Below, in pieces: positions 41,427-51,247 of a DNA stretch of 64,000 bases. The DNA is taken from positions 1 through 64,000 of the forward strand of contig CAVCFO010000001.1 of NCBI GenBank assembly GCA_963601575.1, read 5' to 3'. The first letter of the stretch is position 1. Every line of letters begins with the position of its first letter. The position numbers were made by a program, and so were the translations under genes. The notes under the pieces are model-generated. The model ran no database searches. It saw only the letters and a list, made by a program, of their open reading frames with translations, and was not told the DNA's origin. This DNA comes from CAG-238 sp963601575 (GTDB lineage Bacteria > Bacillota > Clostridia > Peptostreptococcales > Anaerovoracaceae).

Positions 41427-41873
41427 ATGCTTGAACCTGAAATGAATAGTAGCATCTGTCATTGTGTGAATATGCGCAGAGCATCTCACGCTTTGACCGA
41501 ATATTATGACGATGCGCTGAGGCCCTATGGACTTTCACTAAATCAGTATTCGCTGCTGAAGCATTTGCAATGGATAGAGCCTTGCAGCGTTTCAGATCTT
41601 GCAAAGGTGATACGTTTGGATCGGACTACTCTCGTGCGGAATTTGCAGCATCTCATCGCAGCGGGTCTTGTTTGCGACGAAAAGGAAGAAGGAAAGCGCG
41701 CAAGAAAGCTTAGCTGCACACCAAAGGGCAATCAGCTGCTATCGGAAGCCATTGCCGGCTGGAGGGCATCACAGCATGACTTGGAAGAGTGTATCGGCAA
41801 AGAGGAAATGAAGCAGTTAACTGAAACATTGCTAAAAATTGAAAAAATGAATGCAAAGAGGCAGGAGAGGTGA
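41427..41873 (+). CDS. MarR family transcriptional regulator
   Basis: This 148-aa winged-helix regulator has LNQYSLLKHLQWIEPCSVSDLAKVIRLDRTTLVRNLQHLIAAGLV as its DNA-binding core (about 38-82) and an Arg/Lys wing (EEGKRARKLSCTPKG). It begins at ATG 41427. Upstream there are two tandem copies of a 12-base word containing AAAGGAGGCAG, the nearer one about 12 bases from the ATG. An in-frame upstream ATG exists but would read through these. It ends one base before the QueG-like gene and probably controls it. Confidence 0.85.
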   Translation: MLEPEMNSSICHCVNMRRASHALTEYYDDALRPYGLSLNQYSLLKHLQWIEPCSVSDLAKVIRLDRTTLVRNLQHLIAAGLVCDEKEEGKRARKLSCTPKGNQLLSEAIAGWRASQHDLEECIGKEEMKQLTETLLKIEKMNAKRQER

Positions 41874-41874
41874 A

Positions 41875-42930
41875 ATGAAAATGAGTTTGTCGCAGGAAAT
41901 AAAGCAATACGGTCTTGATCTCGGGTTTTGCAAGGTCGGTATTACAGATGCCGGAGAGATCCCTTTTTTTCATGAGGTTATGACTAATCGGGAGGATTAT
42001 TATTTCCCTTGGCTGAATAACAGAACCTTTCCGTCTGATCCCAAGGTAGAAATGCCGGAGTGCAAGTCTATCATCGTTGCAGCATATGACTATGCAAATG
42101 TAAACTTTCCGGAGGAGCTTACGGCCCTTGCAGGCAGAGCCTATCTTGCGCGCTGCTATGTGCCCCGGAGCAATTCCATCCACGGAGCAAGATTGCAGCT
42201 CTTTGAGGATTTTCTGAAAGAAAAAGGTATGCAGGCATGTCAGATCAAATATAATCTGCCGCTTCGCCAGTTTGCGAGAAAAGCCGGTGTCACAAGCTTC
42301 GGCAAGAACAATTTTGCCTTTGTGGACGGTGTGGGTTCCTTTGTAATTCTCTATGGCTTTCTGGTAGACCGGGAGCTTGAATATGATGAGCCGCAGCCCA
42401 TGAGTAAATGCCCGCCGGGCTGCACTCGGTGCATAGACGCTTGCCCAGCAAAAGCCATGTTAGAGCCATTCTTTGTCGATCCCATGCGCTGCATCGGATA
42501 TAATAACTGGATGAGGCGCGGGAAAAGCGGGACAAATTTTGATCCGGTCATACCGGAAGAACTTAGACCGATGATCGGCACTCGGCTGCACGGCTGCGAT
42601 GTCTGCCAGGAGGTTTGCCCGCGTAACAAGAAAAAAATGCAGAGCGATTTTCCGCAGGATGCCTTTCTGGAATTGCTGAAGGAACACCTGAATTTAAAGG
42701 ACATGCTGCTTATGGACGAAGACTATTATAGGACATGGGTCTACCCTATCATGTATAATTACATCCCCGATAAGCGTTATCTGCAAAGGAATGCCGCCAT
42801 TGCGATCGGAAATACAAAGGATCCTTCCTACATCCCGGCGCTGCGGGAAGCCATGGAATTGCCGGACGAAATGATCCGTTTACATGCGGCATGGGCGCTT
42901 GCGCAGATAAGCTCTGCGCAAAAGGCTTGA
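41875..42930 (+). CDS. QueG-like double [4Fe-4S] protein
   Basis: This 351-aa protein resembles epoxyqueuosine reductase. Two ferredoxin-type clusters are visible, CPPGCTRCIDACP (near 177-189) and CDVCQEVCP (near 237-245), and HEAT-like repeats at the end (about 305-350). The first cluster has an extra residue compared with the usual CxxCxxCxxxCP of QueG. It may be a QueG paralogue with another substrate. It is coupled to the MarR-type gene. Confidence 0.75.
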   Translation: MKMSLSQEIKQYGLDLGFCKVGITDAGEIPFFHEVMTNREDYYFPWLNNRTFPSDPKVEMPECKSIIVAAYDYANVNFPEELTALAGRAYLARCYVPRSNSIHGARLQLFEDFLKEKGMQACQIKYNLPLRQFARKAGVTSFGKNNFAFVDGVGSFVILYGFLVDRELEYDEPQPMSKCPPGCTRCIDACPAKAMLEPFFVDPMRCIGYNNWMRRGKSGTNFDPVIPEELRPMIGTRLHGCDVCQEVCPRNKKKMQSDFPQDAFLELLKEHLNLKDMLLMDEDYYRTWVYPIMYNYIPDKRYLQRNAAIAIGNTKDPSYIPALREAMELPDEMIRLHAAWALAQISSAQKA

Positions 42931-43014
42931 CATGGCTGCGAGAATGGCAGATAATTGTGTCAGAGGGCAGCCGATTTGCTTTGCAATTTCTAGGCTTGCG
43001 TGAGGGAGGTCATT

Positions 43015-43932
43015 ATGAAATTTTATATTGCGGATGCGTTTACGGATGAGCTTTTCGGGGGCAATCCCGCAGGAGTTGTGATTTTGCCGGAGGGTGCGGA
43101 TTTTCCTGATGAGAAGGTCATGGTAAAAACCGCGGCTGAGCTTCGATATTCCGAAACCGCTTTTATCAGGAAAATAAACGAGAAAGAGTTCCAAATACGC
43201 TATTTTACGCCGGCGGCGGAGGTTGACCTTTGCGGTCATGCCACCATCGCATCTTTTAAGGCTCTGCTTTGCGGGGGCTATATCGCAGGCAACGCCACAT
43301 ATATAAATCACACCTTGGCGGGAGATCTCAATATAGACGTAAAGGACGGATTCGTGCTGATGGATATGGCAACTCCTGCGTGCCTGGCGAAAATCAGCGA
43401 AAAGCCTGCTCTTGATGAGCTTTATGGGATCATGGGTTTAAGCTACGATGCGCAGCTTGCGAAGGGACTCTCTATGATTCCCCAGATGGTTTCCACAGGG
43501 CTTCCGGATATCATGATGCCGGTTGCGGATGAGGATGAACTGGAAAAAATCTCTCCTGACTTCGGGGCGCTGACCGAGCTTTCGAAGCGTTATGATGTGG
43601 TTGGGGTTCACGCATTTACTTGCAACGGTAAGGACGGGCTGATTCATGCCCGTAACTTTGCACCGCTGTATGATATCGACGAGGAAGCTGCCACCGGAAC
43701 CTCAAACGGCGCTCTGACATACTATGGCTATCTCAACGGCTTCGTGAAAAACGGGGACAGCCTGAAAATTATTCAGGGTGAAAAAATGCAGCGGCCTTCT
43801 GCGATTCTCGCAAGCCTTGAGGTCGAATGTTCCGCAGACGGCTGCGAAGAAAGAAGCGCTGCCGAAAGGCCTTGCTATATCAAGGTCGGTGGCAACGCCG
43901 TAATGCTCGCCGAGGGCGAAATCAATCTTTGA
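43015..43932 (+). CDS. PhzF family isomerase-like protein
   Basis: This 305-aa protein of the PhzF/diaminopimelate-epimerase fold has DAFTDELFGGNPAGVV at the start, the catalytic Glu in LRYSETAFI near residue 45, FTPAAEVDLCGHATIA near 65-80 and DEEAATGTSNGAL near 222-234. It is a predicted isomerase of unknown substrate. The ATG at 43015 follows GGGAGG closely. Its last 11 bases overlap the convergent TetM-like gene. Confidence 0.85.
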   Translation: MKFYIADAFTDELFGGNPAGVVILPEGADFPDEKVMVKTAAELRYSETAFIRKINEKEFQIRYFTPAAEVDLCGHATIASFKALLCGGYIAGNATYINHTLAGDLNIDVKDGFVLMDMATPACLAKISEKPALDELYGIMGLSYDAQLAKGLSMIPQMVSTGLPDIMMPVADEDELEKISPDFGALTELSKRYDVVGVHAFTCNGKDGLIHARNFAPLYDIDEEAATGTSNGALTYYGYLNGFVKNGDSLKIIQGEKMQRPSAILASLEVECSADGCEERSAAERPCYIKVGGNAVMLAEGEINL

Positions 43933-46918
43933 TAATTATGTTTTCTATGACTTTTAGTGGGCGGTTGCGCCCTACAGTCTGCTTGCCGAGGCGTTCTCTG
44001 ATGCTCGCCTCGGCGTTTTTTATTTCTGCATAAAATTCTCTTGCGGACATTCGCGCCGCGCCGTCTCCCAGCGCCGCCATCTGAACGGGTCTATCCGATG
44101 TAATGACGGTGACCCGGCGCTTTCTTCCAAGTTCAAATACGGCTTTTTCTATAAACCTGTCCGCCGTCTGGGCTTCTTTGGTATAGACTACCTGCATCTG
44201 GCCGGAATCGTCGCTGAGCTTCGTATAGGAGGTTTTTGTTCCGGGATTTCCGGCGAGCCTGTAGCCGTCGAAAATAAGTGCTATGTCTATATTCCTATAG
44301 CCCATGTAATTTCCCAGCAGGTCGATGAGCGCCTCCCGCGCCGAGTCTATATTAACCTTTGCGAGCTGGGAAAGCTCCTCCCAGGCAAATATCACATTGT
44401 AGCCGTCGATAATAAAAAGTGGTTTCTCTTGCGCGGCGGGATCTTTTTCCCGGCGGGCGGCTGCATTCTGCTGATTCCCGCTATTTGCATTCCGGGCTTC
44501 TTGGCGGGCAGCCGGCTGCGCTCCTGCGCCGGCTGCGGCGGGCCTATCCATCCCGCGAGAGAGACTTGCCCGCCGCAGCGCCTCGTCACGCTTGCTCTTT
44601 CCGTATGTTCTCAAGAAAATCGCCTCAAGTTCGTCATTTCCTGCGGTAATTCCGGAGGATTTCGCTTTTTCGCTGCTCGGGCTACTCCCTTGAGCGAAGT
44701 CGTCCTGCTTGGTTTCTCCGGCAGCCTCCCCGGTGCCTGATGCTATGCGCCGCGCCGCCGCTTCCGGCTCCAAATGCGCTGCGGTAGCCACCTCGTCCCA
44801 GTTTACGTATACCGCGCTGCCATGCTCACAAAATACGGAGCCTGCAGGGTTTTCGAGGTCTGCATCGGCATCGTAGCCGATTTGTGCTATTATCTGGTCT
44901 TGATCTTCGCATGGCATATATCCGTCCGGTACTGCAGAGAAAACTCCCTTGCCCTTGGTATATGCCGCCACTTCTTTGGCGTAATCTCTAAGGGTTCGCA
45001 CCGGGCCTGTTCCCGTAATGAGTCCCGCTTCCGAAAGAGCCGCCTTTGCACCCAGCCGCGAAAGGTCGGTCAGGGCGCGCCCTGCGGCTTCCTGCGGAAG
45101 CCGCAGGCGAAAAGCGTACACAGGCTCTAGCAGGACGCTTTTCGCCATCCGAAGCCCCTGGCGGAGGGCTCTGTAAGTCGCCTGCCGGAAGTCTCCGCCC
45201 TCCGTGTGCTTCGGATGGGCGCGCCCCGCGGCGATGGAAATCCGCATGTCCGTGATTTCCGAGCCGGTGAGAACGCCCCTGTGCGCCTTTTCAGAAAGGT
45301 GGGTCATAACGAGCCTCTGCCAGTTCTTTGCAAACTTGTCCTCGCTTACAAGGCTTCCGAACACGAGGCCGCTGCCCGCAGGCAGCGGCTCAAGCAATAG
45401 CTGCACCTCCGCGTAGTGTCTCAGAGGCTCGTAATGACCTATTCCTATTACCGGCTCTGCTATGGTTTCCTTATATATGATTCCGCCGCTTCCAAAAGAC
45501 ACATCCATATCAAAGCGCCTTGATATTACCTGCTTGAGTATCTCCAGCTCCAGCTCTCCCATGACCTGAACGCTGATGCTCCTTCGCTCCTCGTTCCAAA
45601 GCACCTTGAGGCTCGGTTCTTCCTCTGCAAGCTGCCTGAGCTTTGCAAGTGCCGTAACAGGATCCTGCGTCGCCGGAAGAATCACCTCGCAGGCGAGCGC
45701 CGGCGCAAGCACGGGCTCCGCCCGGCTGCCCTCGCAGCCCAGTCCCTGGCCTGCGTAGGAGCCGGCAGGTCCCAAAACTGCGCAGACCATGCCGCAGCCG
45801 GCGCTCTGCACCGATTGAAAGTTCTCCCCGTTATACAGCCTGATCTGCTCGATTTTTCCGCAACCCTCGATGATCATCTTGTTTCGCACCGTGCCCCCCG
45901 TGACCTTAAGATGCGTGAGCCTGTTACCCTGCTTGTCACGACCGATTTTATATACCCTAGCGCCGAACTCGTCGCCGTACTCCTTGCCTGCCGTGAATCT
46001 TCCCAGCGCCTCGATAAACTTCTCCACGCCGGAAAGCTTCAGCGCTGAGCCGAAGAATACCGGAACGAGCTGGCACTTCTCGATTGCCGAGATGATGCTT
46101 TCCTCGCAGAAGCAGCCCTCTGTGAGGTATTCTTCCATGAGCTCCTCGCTTGCGGATGCGATTTCCTCCGCATTATATTCGTCAAAAACGCACCGCTGGC
46201 CGCCACCATTGGCACGGATTTTGCGACCCTCACCAGCCACGCGGCCCTCATCATCCACGCAGCCCGCACTCACAGAGTCATCTTCGCTCCTGTTGGCACG
46301 AATTTTGCGGCCCTCATCTTTCTTGCAGTCTTCATCTCCCGCGCGGCCCTTATTCCTATTGCTGCCATCGCCTTCAACTCGGCCCGCACCATCATCGCAG
46401 CCCGCGTCCGCAAGATCACCGAAGCCCGCGTCCGCAAGACCCCCGAAGCCTGCAAAAACGCCGCCGCCAAGCTGCTCGGAAAGCTCAGCCAATATTTCCC
46501 GCCTGTCCCTGCAAGGCAGATCCGTCTTGTTCACAAATATAAATGTCGGCACATTGTAGTGCATGAGCAGCTTATGCAGCGTCAGCGTATGTGCCTGAAC
46601 CCCGTCCGTAGCGCTCACCACGAGGATTGCATAATCCATCACCTGCAGCGCGCGCTCCGTCTCACTGCTAAAATCGCTATGCCCCGGCGTATCCAACAGC
46701 GTAAACTCCTTTTCCCCGATCGCAAACCGAGCTTCCTTTGAAAATACCGTGATTCCTCGCGCGCGCTCGATTTCGTCCGTATCAAGGAATGCGTCCCTGT
46801 GGTCGACTCGCCCGATTTTTCTTATCGCCCCCGTGAGGTACAAAATCGCCTCAGACAGGGTGGTTTTTCCCGCATCCACATGAGCCAGTATTCCCATTGT
46901 GATATGTTTCGTCCGCAT
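43922..46918 (-). CDS. TetM-like ribosomal GTPase fused to a YacP/Rae1-type NYN domain
   Basis: A 998-aa protein. Residues 1 to about 680 are a translation-factor GTPase of the TetM/TetO ribosomal-protection group: G1 AHVDAGKTT (12-20), G3 DTPGH (76-80), G4 NKTD (130-133), then EF-G-like domains. A Gly/Asp/Arg-rich insert (about 151-242) interrupts the G domain. After a polar linker (about 740-830) comes an NYN/YacP nuclease domain (834-998), with Asp in FIIDGYNV, a second in TADRFIEK and TSDRPVQ. YacP (Rae1) of Bacillus cuts mRNA in the ribosomal A site. The pairing suggests ribosome-linked RNA cleavage; tetracycline resistance is possible but not implied. The ATG at 46918 follows AAAGGA. 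Confidence 0.85.
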   Translation of the reverse strand: MRTKHITMGILAHVDAGKTTLSEAILYLTGAIRKIGRVDHRDAFLDTDEIERARGITVFSKEARFAIGEKEFTLLDTPGHSDFSSETERALQVMDYAILVVSATDGVQAHTLTLHKLLMHYNVPTFIFVNKTDLPCRDRREILAELSEQLGGGVFAGFGGLADAGFGDLADAGCDDGAGRVEGDGSNRNKGRAGDEDCKKDEGRKIRANRSEDDSVSAGCVDDEGRVAGEGRKIRANGGGQRCVFDEYNAEEIASASEELMEEYLTEGCFCEESIISAIEKCQLVPVFFGSALKLSGVEKFIEALGRFTAGKEYGDEFGARVYKIGRDKQGNRLTHLKVTGGTVRNKMIIEGCGKIEQIRLYNGENFQSVQSAGCGMVCAVLGPAGSYAGQGLGCEGSRAEPVLAPALACEVILPATQDPVTALAKLRQLAEEEPSLKVLWNEERRSISVQVMGELELEILKQVISRRFDMDVSFGSGGIIYKETIAEPVIGIGHYEPLRHYAEVQLLLEPLPAGSGLVFGSLVSEDKFAKNWQRLVMTHLSEKAHRGVLTGSEITDMRISIAAGRAHPKHTEGGDFRQATYRALRQGLRMAKSVLLEPVYAFRLRLPQEAAGRALTDLSRLGAKAALSEAGLITGTGPVRTLRDYAKEVAAYTKGKGVFSAVPDGYMPCEDQDQIIAQIGYDADADLENPAGSVFCEHGSAVYVNWDEVATAAHLEPEAAARRIASGTGEAAGETKQDDFAQGSSPSSEKAKSSGITAGNDELEAIFLRTYGKSKRDEALRRASLSRGMDRPAAAGAGAQPAARQEARNANSGNQQNAAARREKDPAAQEKPLFIIDGYNVIFAWEELSQLAKVNIDSAREALIDLLGNYMGYRNIDIALIFDGYRLAGNPGTKTSYTKLSDDSGQMQVVYTKEAQTADRFIEKAVFELGRKRRVTVITSDRPVQMAALGDGAARMSAREFYAEIKNAEASIRERLGKQTVGRNRPLKVIENIIIKD
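46209..46316. repeat. Imperfect direct repeat inside the GTPase insert
   Basis: A 24-base word starting TTGGCACG at 46209-46232 recurs at 46293-46316 with two differences. It encodes GRKIRAN twice (residues 203-209 and 231-237). Confidence 0.7.
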
Positions 46919-46987
46919 AAAAATTCCTTTCACTTTCTTGCAACGGGTCGTATCGCTCCGCCCCAAAGCCTCTTCGTTTCTGCGCCT

Positions 46988-49195
46988 TTACATCAGCTTC
47001 GTACTTTCCAGCTTCTCCGCAAGCATATCATTCAGCCTGATAATAGGCTTTCTGAGGAAAATTCCAATCACAATAAATGCCGCCGCGTAAATCGCCAGAT
47101 ATCCCAGTGAAATCATATAAGTATCCTCGTAAAGTCCGCCAATGCACTCCCTCATAGCGCTCATGGCATAGGTAAAAGGCATAAGCGATGCCATGTTCTG
47201 GAAGAATTGCGGCGTCATCTCGATCGGGAAGGTCCCTCCGGAGCCCGCAACCTGAATTACGAGCAGGACTACCGCTACAGCCTTTCCCACATCGCCGATG
47301 GAAATGGTAAGTGTATACATGATTATCGTAAATACAATTCCCGTCAGCCAGCCCGCCGCAAGGAACATGAGCGGATGCTGGCACTGTATTTCGAGGAAAA
47401 ACAGATCCCCCAGGCATACGAGCCCGCTCTGCAGCAGCGAAATCACCAGGAAGAATACCATTCTCCCAATATATATCTGATAATCCCTGAGGTCCTCAAG
47501 CTCCCTCTTCCTCTCCTCGGTCAAATTCACCTTAAGTATTGCAACGAGCACAATCGCGCCAACCCAAATTGACAGAACCGTATAGAAAGGTGCCATTCCG
47601 GAACCGTAGTTCGCCACCGGATAGATAACCGTCTTCTCAAGCTCCACCGGAGAGGAAACGAAATCGCTTATGTCCGAAATATTGCTTCCGAGAAGCTCGC
47701 GGATTTTCTCCGTTTCTCCCGAATTGAAAGCATCTCTGAGATCAGAGGCGGTATTTTGGATCTTCTCTCCCACTTCATCCATGCTTTCCGCGGCTTCGTT
47801 TATCGCCTCCGCCGTCTCAAGAAGGCTTTCTCCGGCGGATCTTCCGCCCTCTTCAAGCTGCGCGGACAGCACATCCAATTTGTCGAATACCTCGCTGACT
47901 GCGCTGTTTGTTTCTATCATAGAGGCGCTTATCTCCTCTATTGCAGGCTCAATTTCCTCATCATATTTCTTATTTATATCGTCGATTTCCTTGCGGAGCT
48001 TATCGCATATGCTCTTTACATCTTTTGCGGTAGTCTCCGCCTTCTTTATTTCGTTTATGGCCGTAGTGATATCCTTAGATGCCTTTTCCTGCTTCGAAAT
48101 CATGTCGTTTTCGGATGTTATCAGCTCCTGCACCTTTGTGCGAAGCGCGCTCTGCTCCTCAGGAATATTCTCATATAGGTTCTGAGTTGCATCGCGAAGC
48201 TCTTTTAGCACCTCGGTCATCTTGTCCAGCTTTTCTTTGATATCCTCAAGTCTCGAAACAACAGAATCTACACTTATGCCCTCTTCATTCGCCGCGCTTA
48301 TTATCTTGTCGATTTCCGCAGTCACCCTGTCATATTCCTTGCCGATTTCGCTCAAGGCCTGGGTGATCTTTCTGCCGAGCTTTTCTAACTTGTCAGCCGC
48401 ATCGCTGACCTCCGTTGAGGCATCCGCGAGCATGTCCTGCGCGTTTCCGGCATTGGAGGCGGCATCTGCCCCCAGCTCCGATGCTGTGATTGCAACTTCT
48501 GCTAGAGAATCCACAAGCTCTGCCAGGCTCTGCAGCATTTTCGCATCCTCAGAGACGCTCTCCCCTACATTCTCAAAATTATCCAGAAACGAATTCATGT
48601 ATCTGTCACTATCGCCGGCATCTGTCAAATTTGACACGCCCTCGGCAACCTCCAGAGCAATTTCCGTAATGCTGCGAGCAAATACCTCGTCTATCTGGCT
48701 CTTTACCCCGCTGGCGCCCTTGTCCGTAATCTTGGGTGCAATAGCATTTTCCTTTTCGTTGAGATAATATATCAGATCCGAGCGATGCACATCCGGTGTG
48801 AAAAAGCTCATCATGTCCTCGCTGAAGCTTTCCGGAATGACAAGAGCTGCATAGTAGGAGCCGTCCTTTACGCCCTGCACCGCAGCATCCTTATCTACAA
48901 ATACCCAGTTCAGAGCATCGTTTTCCCGTAGCGAGGCAAGCACCTTTTCGCCTATATTTATCGTAACGGAGGTCAGCTCGCCGCTATAGCCCGCGTCCTC
49001 GTTTGCCACAGCAACCTTGAGATTTCCCGTATTCGAATACGGGTCCCAGCTCGCCGCAATGTTAAACCACGCATAAAGCGACGGAACTATGGTAAGTCCG
49101 ATTATCACAATCCACGCAATCGTATTATTTTTTACCTTATTAAAATCGCCCTTAATAATTTTCCAGATGTTGAAGGCGCCTTTTCTATCTACCAT
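46988..49195 (-). CDS. YhgE/Pip domain membrane protein
   Basis: This 735-aa protein has one N-terminal transmembrane helix (about 22-45), a large outside region with long coiled-coil heptads (about 210-520), and five or six C-terminal helices of ABC-2 type (about 540-725). VPSLYAWFNIAASWDPYSNTGNLKVAVANEDAG at the start is the YhgE/Pip signature. Pip serves as a phage receptor in Lactococcus and YhgE-type proteins are linked to export; the role here is unknown. It starts three bases after its neighbour. Confidence 0.88.
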   Translation of the reverse strand: MVDRKGAFNIWKIIKGDFNKVKNNTIAWIVIIGLTIVPSLYAWFNIAASWDPYSNTGNLKVAVANEDAGYSGELTSVTINIGEKVLASLRENDALNWVFVDKDAAVQGVKDGSYYAALVIPESFSEDMMSFFTPDVHRSDLIYYLNEKENAIAPKITDKGASGVKSQIDEVFARSITEIALEVAEGVSNLTDAGDSDRYMNSFLDNFENVGESVSEDAKMLQSLAELVDSLAEVAITASELGADAASNAGNAQDMLADASTEVSDAADKLEKLGRKITQALSEIGKEYDRVTAEIDKIISAANEEGISVDSVVSRLEDIKEKLDKMTEVLKELRDATQNLYENIPEEQSALRTKVQELITSENDMISKQEKASKDITTAINEIKKAETTAKDVKSICDKLRKEIDDINKKYDEEIEPAIEEISASMIETNSAVSEVFDKLDVLSAQLEEGGRSAGESLLETAEAINEAAESMDEVGEKIQNTASDLRDAFNSGETEKIRELLGSNISDISDFVSSPVELEKTVIYPVANYGSGMAPFYTVLSIWVGAIVLVAILKVNLTEERKRELEDLRDYQIYIGRMVFFLVISLLQSGLVCLGDLFFLEIQCQHPLMFLAAGWLTGIVFTIIMYTLTISIGDVGKAVAVVLLVIQVAGSGGTFPIEMTPQFFQNMASLMPFTYAMSAMRECIGGLYEDTYMISLGYLAIYAAAFIVIGIFLRKPIIRLNDMLAEKLESTKLM

Positions 49196-49198
49196 ATT

Positions 49199-51247
49199 CT
49201 ACGCCCTCCCTTTCACGGAATTTAGAAGCTCATCCCTGCTCTTTTCAGCAAATCTCAGCTTTCTTTCCATATTGTCATGCAAAAATTCGATAATCGTAAG
49301 GTAAAGCACAACTGCCACGATTGATGAAATCCAAAGAATCAGGAAAACCATCTTCGAATCCACGCTGAACATCAAAACAAGGAAAACCAGCGGAAGCAGG
49401 ATAATGAGCAAAATCCCCGCAAACTTCATCCTGTTAAAATTTTTCTCAAATCTTTCGGCTCTTTCCATCATCTTTACCCGGAAAGCATCCTGCTCGCTCA
49501 AAATTTCAAGGAGCGTCGAGAGCCGCACTCTCTCCCTCGTCATTCCATTTTCGTCGCATATCATGAGCCCGGTTTCTTCCAGTTTTTTGTCAAACATTCT
49601 GTTGAGATTCATCATTAGCGGCCTTATGGCAAGTCCGATAATCAGTGCCGGCGGCAGGAAAACAGCCAGACAGAGCAAATATTTAATATAATAATGGTCG
49701 TACATTCCAACCATAGCCTCCCGCATTGCGTTGATTCCGTAGGTAAAAGGCAGCAGCGGGTGCAGGATTCTGAAAAACGCCGGGGTCATCTCGATAGGAT
49801 AAGTCCCGGCGCAGCTTGGAATCTGCAAAATTACCAGGAGTACGCAAATCGCCTTTCCCGTGTGCTTAAAGGTGATTGCAAGGGCATAGATTATGTTCAC
49901 GTATACAAATGATGCAACAAGCCCCGCCACGAAGAATGCCAAAACGTTCTCGCATTGTACATCGAATATCAAAATATCTCCCGCGCAGATTATCAAAGCC
50001 TGCACGAAGGCAAAGAGCATATAGGTCATCCAGCGCCCGAAATATGCCTGAGTCGGCGTAAGCTTTGCGAGCCTTTCGTCGCGGTCTACCTCCATCTTGA
50101 GTATGGATACCAAAACGATGCCGCTTACCCAAAGAGCGAGGTTCGTATAGAACGGAGTCATGGCAGTTCCGTAGTTTTTCACAGGATAAAGGCTAACCGT
50201 CTTTACGCTTACCGGCGAAGAAACGAATGCCGAAATCTCCTCAGAATCCAGCACATCTCCATATCCGATGTCAGAAAGCGCCGTATATATCGAGGCGCTC
50301 CTTAGCATAGCTATATCCTTGCTAACCTTTCCGAGCTCGCTTTGCGTATTCTCCAAAAGCTCGTCCGCCTGCAAAATTATGTCTGAGGACTTGTTCAGCG
50401 CAGTTTCCGTCTGCGTCAGCAAGTTTTGCATTCTGGCAAAAGAGTTGTCCATATTTTCTAGGGTTTCTGCCAGTCGCAATGCCAAAGGCTCCTTCGTGAG
50501 TTTGAGGGTTGAGGCCGCAGAGTGCGCCGCCTTCTCCGTGCTCGTAATGGCATCCCGCGCTCCCGCGAGCTTTTCGCTATTTTCCTCATCGGTTCTGTAG
50601 TGAGATGTGAGGCTAACCCTTGCATCTTCAATCTTTTCTGCGGCATCATCCACCTTTGATACTGCATCATCGTCCATTTGCGATATGTCTGTTGTGGCAT
50701 CTTTTGCTGCATCCTTGAGAGCGTTCGTAACGGCCTCAGAAGCCACGGACACAAACGTCTCGTTTATCTGCTGCTGAATCGTGCTGGCGCCGGTATCGGT
50801 GACCTTCGGCGCGATGGCATTTTTCTTTTCGTTAACATAATATTCGATCTTCGGCGCTTCTATCTTGCCGGAAATTATGCTGGCAAGGTCTTCGCTGAAC
50901 TTCTCCGGAATAATTATCGCCGCATAATATTCTCCGGCGCGCACGCCCTCGATTGCTTCCTTTTCATCTGTAAATACCCAGCCCAAGGTGTCATTTTCCG
51001 TTAGCGTTTCGATTATGCTCTCGCCTGCGTTCAGGCTTCCTACCACATCATTTTCTGTTCCCTGGTCGCAATTTGAGACAGCGATATGTATACCTCCGGT
51101 ATTCTCGTAAGGGTCCATGTTTGCTGCGATGTTAAACCATGCGTACAGCGCCGGAACAAAGCATACGCCTATGGACACTACCACCGCCACAAAGTTCGTT
51201 GCAAGCCTCTTTATATCTCGTCTAAAAATCCACAATACATTTTTCAT
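49199..51247 (-). CDS. YhgE/Pip domain membrane protein, second
   Basis: This 682-aa protein has the same architecture as its neighbour: N-terminal helix, FVPALYAWFNIAANMDPYENTGGIHIAVSN, coiled coil (about 190-330) and C-terminal ABC-2-type helices. After these it has a further tail with two hydrophobic segments (about 615-660). Tandem YhgE/Pip genes may form a heteromer. The start overlaps the ABC fusion gene by four bases. Confidence 0.88.
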   Translation of the reverse strand: MKNVLWIFRRDIKRLATNFVAVVVSIGVCFVPALYAWFNIAANMDPYENTGGIHIAVSNCDQGTENDVVGSLNAGESIIETLTENDTLGWVFTDEKEAIEGVRAGEYYAAIIIPEKFSEDLASIISGKIEAPKIEYYVNEKKNAIAPKVTDTGASTIQQQINETFVSVASEAVTNALKDAAKDATTDISQMDDDAVSKVDDAAEKIEDARVSLTSHYRTDEENSEKLAGARDAITSTEKAAHSAASTLKLTKEPLALRLAETLENMDNSFARMQNLLTQTETALNKSSDIILQADELLENTQSELGKVSKDIAMLRSASIYTALSDIGYGDVLDSEEISAFVSSPVSVKTVSLYPVKNYGTAMTPFYTNLALWVSGIVLVSILKMEVDRDERLAKLTPTQAYFGRWMTYMLFAFVQALIICAGDILIFDVQCENVLAFFVAGLVASFVYVNIIYALAITFKHTGKAICVLLVILQIPSCAGTYPIEMTPAFFRILHPLLPFTYGINAMREAMVGMYDHYYIKYLLCLAVFLPPALIIGLAIRPLMMNLNRMFDKKLEETGLMICDENGMTRERVRLSTLLEILSEQDAFRVKMMERAERFEKNFNRMKFAGILLIILLPLVFLVLMFSVDSKMVFLILWISSIVAVVLYLTIIEFLHDNMERKLRFAEKSRDELLNSVKGRA

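Noticed and set aside
43922..46918. A plain tetracycline-resistance gene
   Set aside because: The low-complexity G-domain insert, the long linker and the C-terminal NYN domain set it apart from classical TetM/TetO, so resistance should not be assumed.
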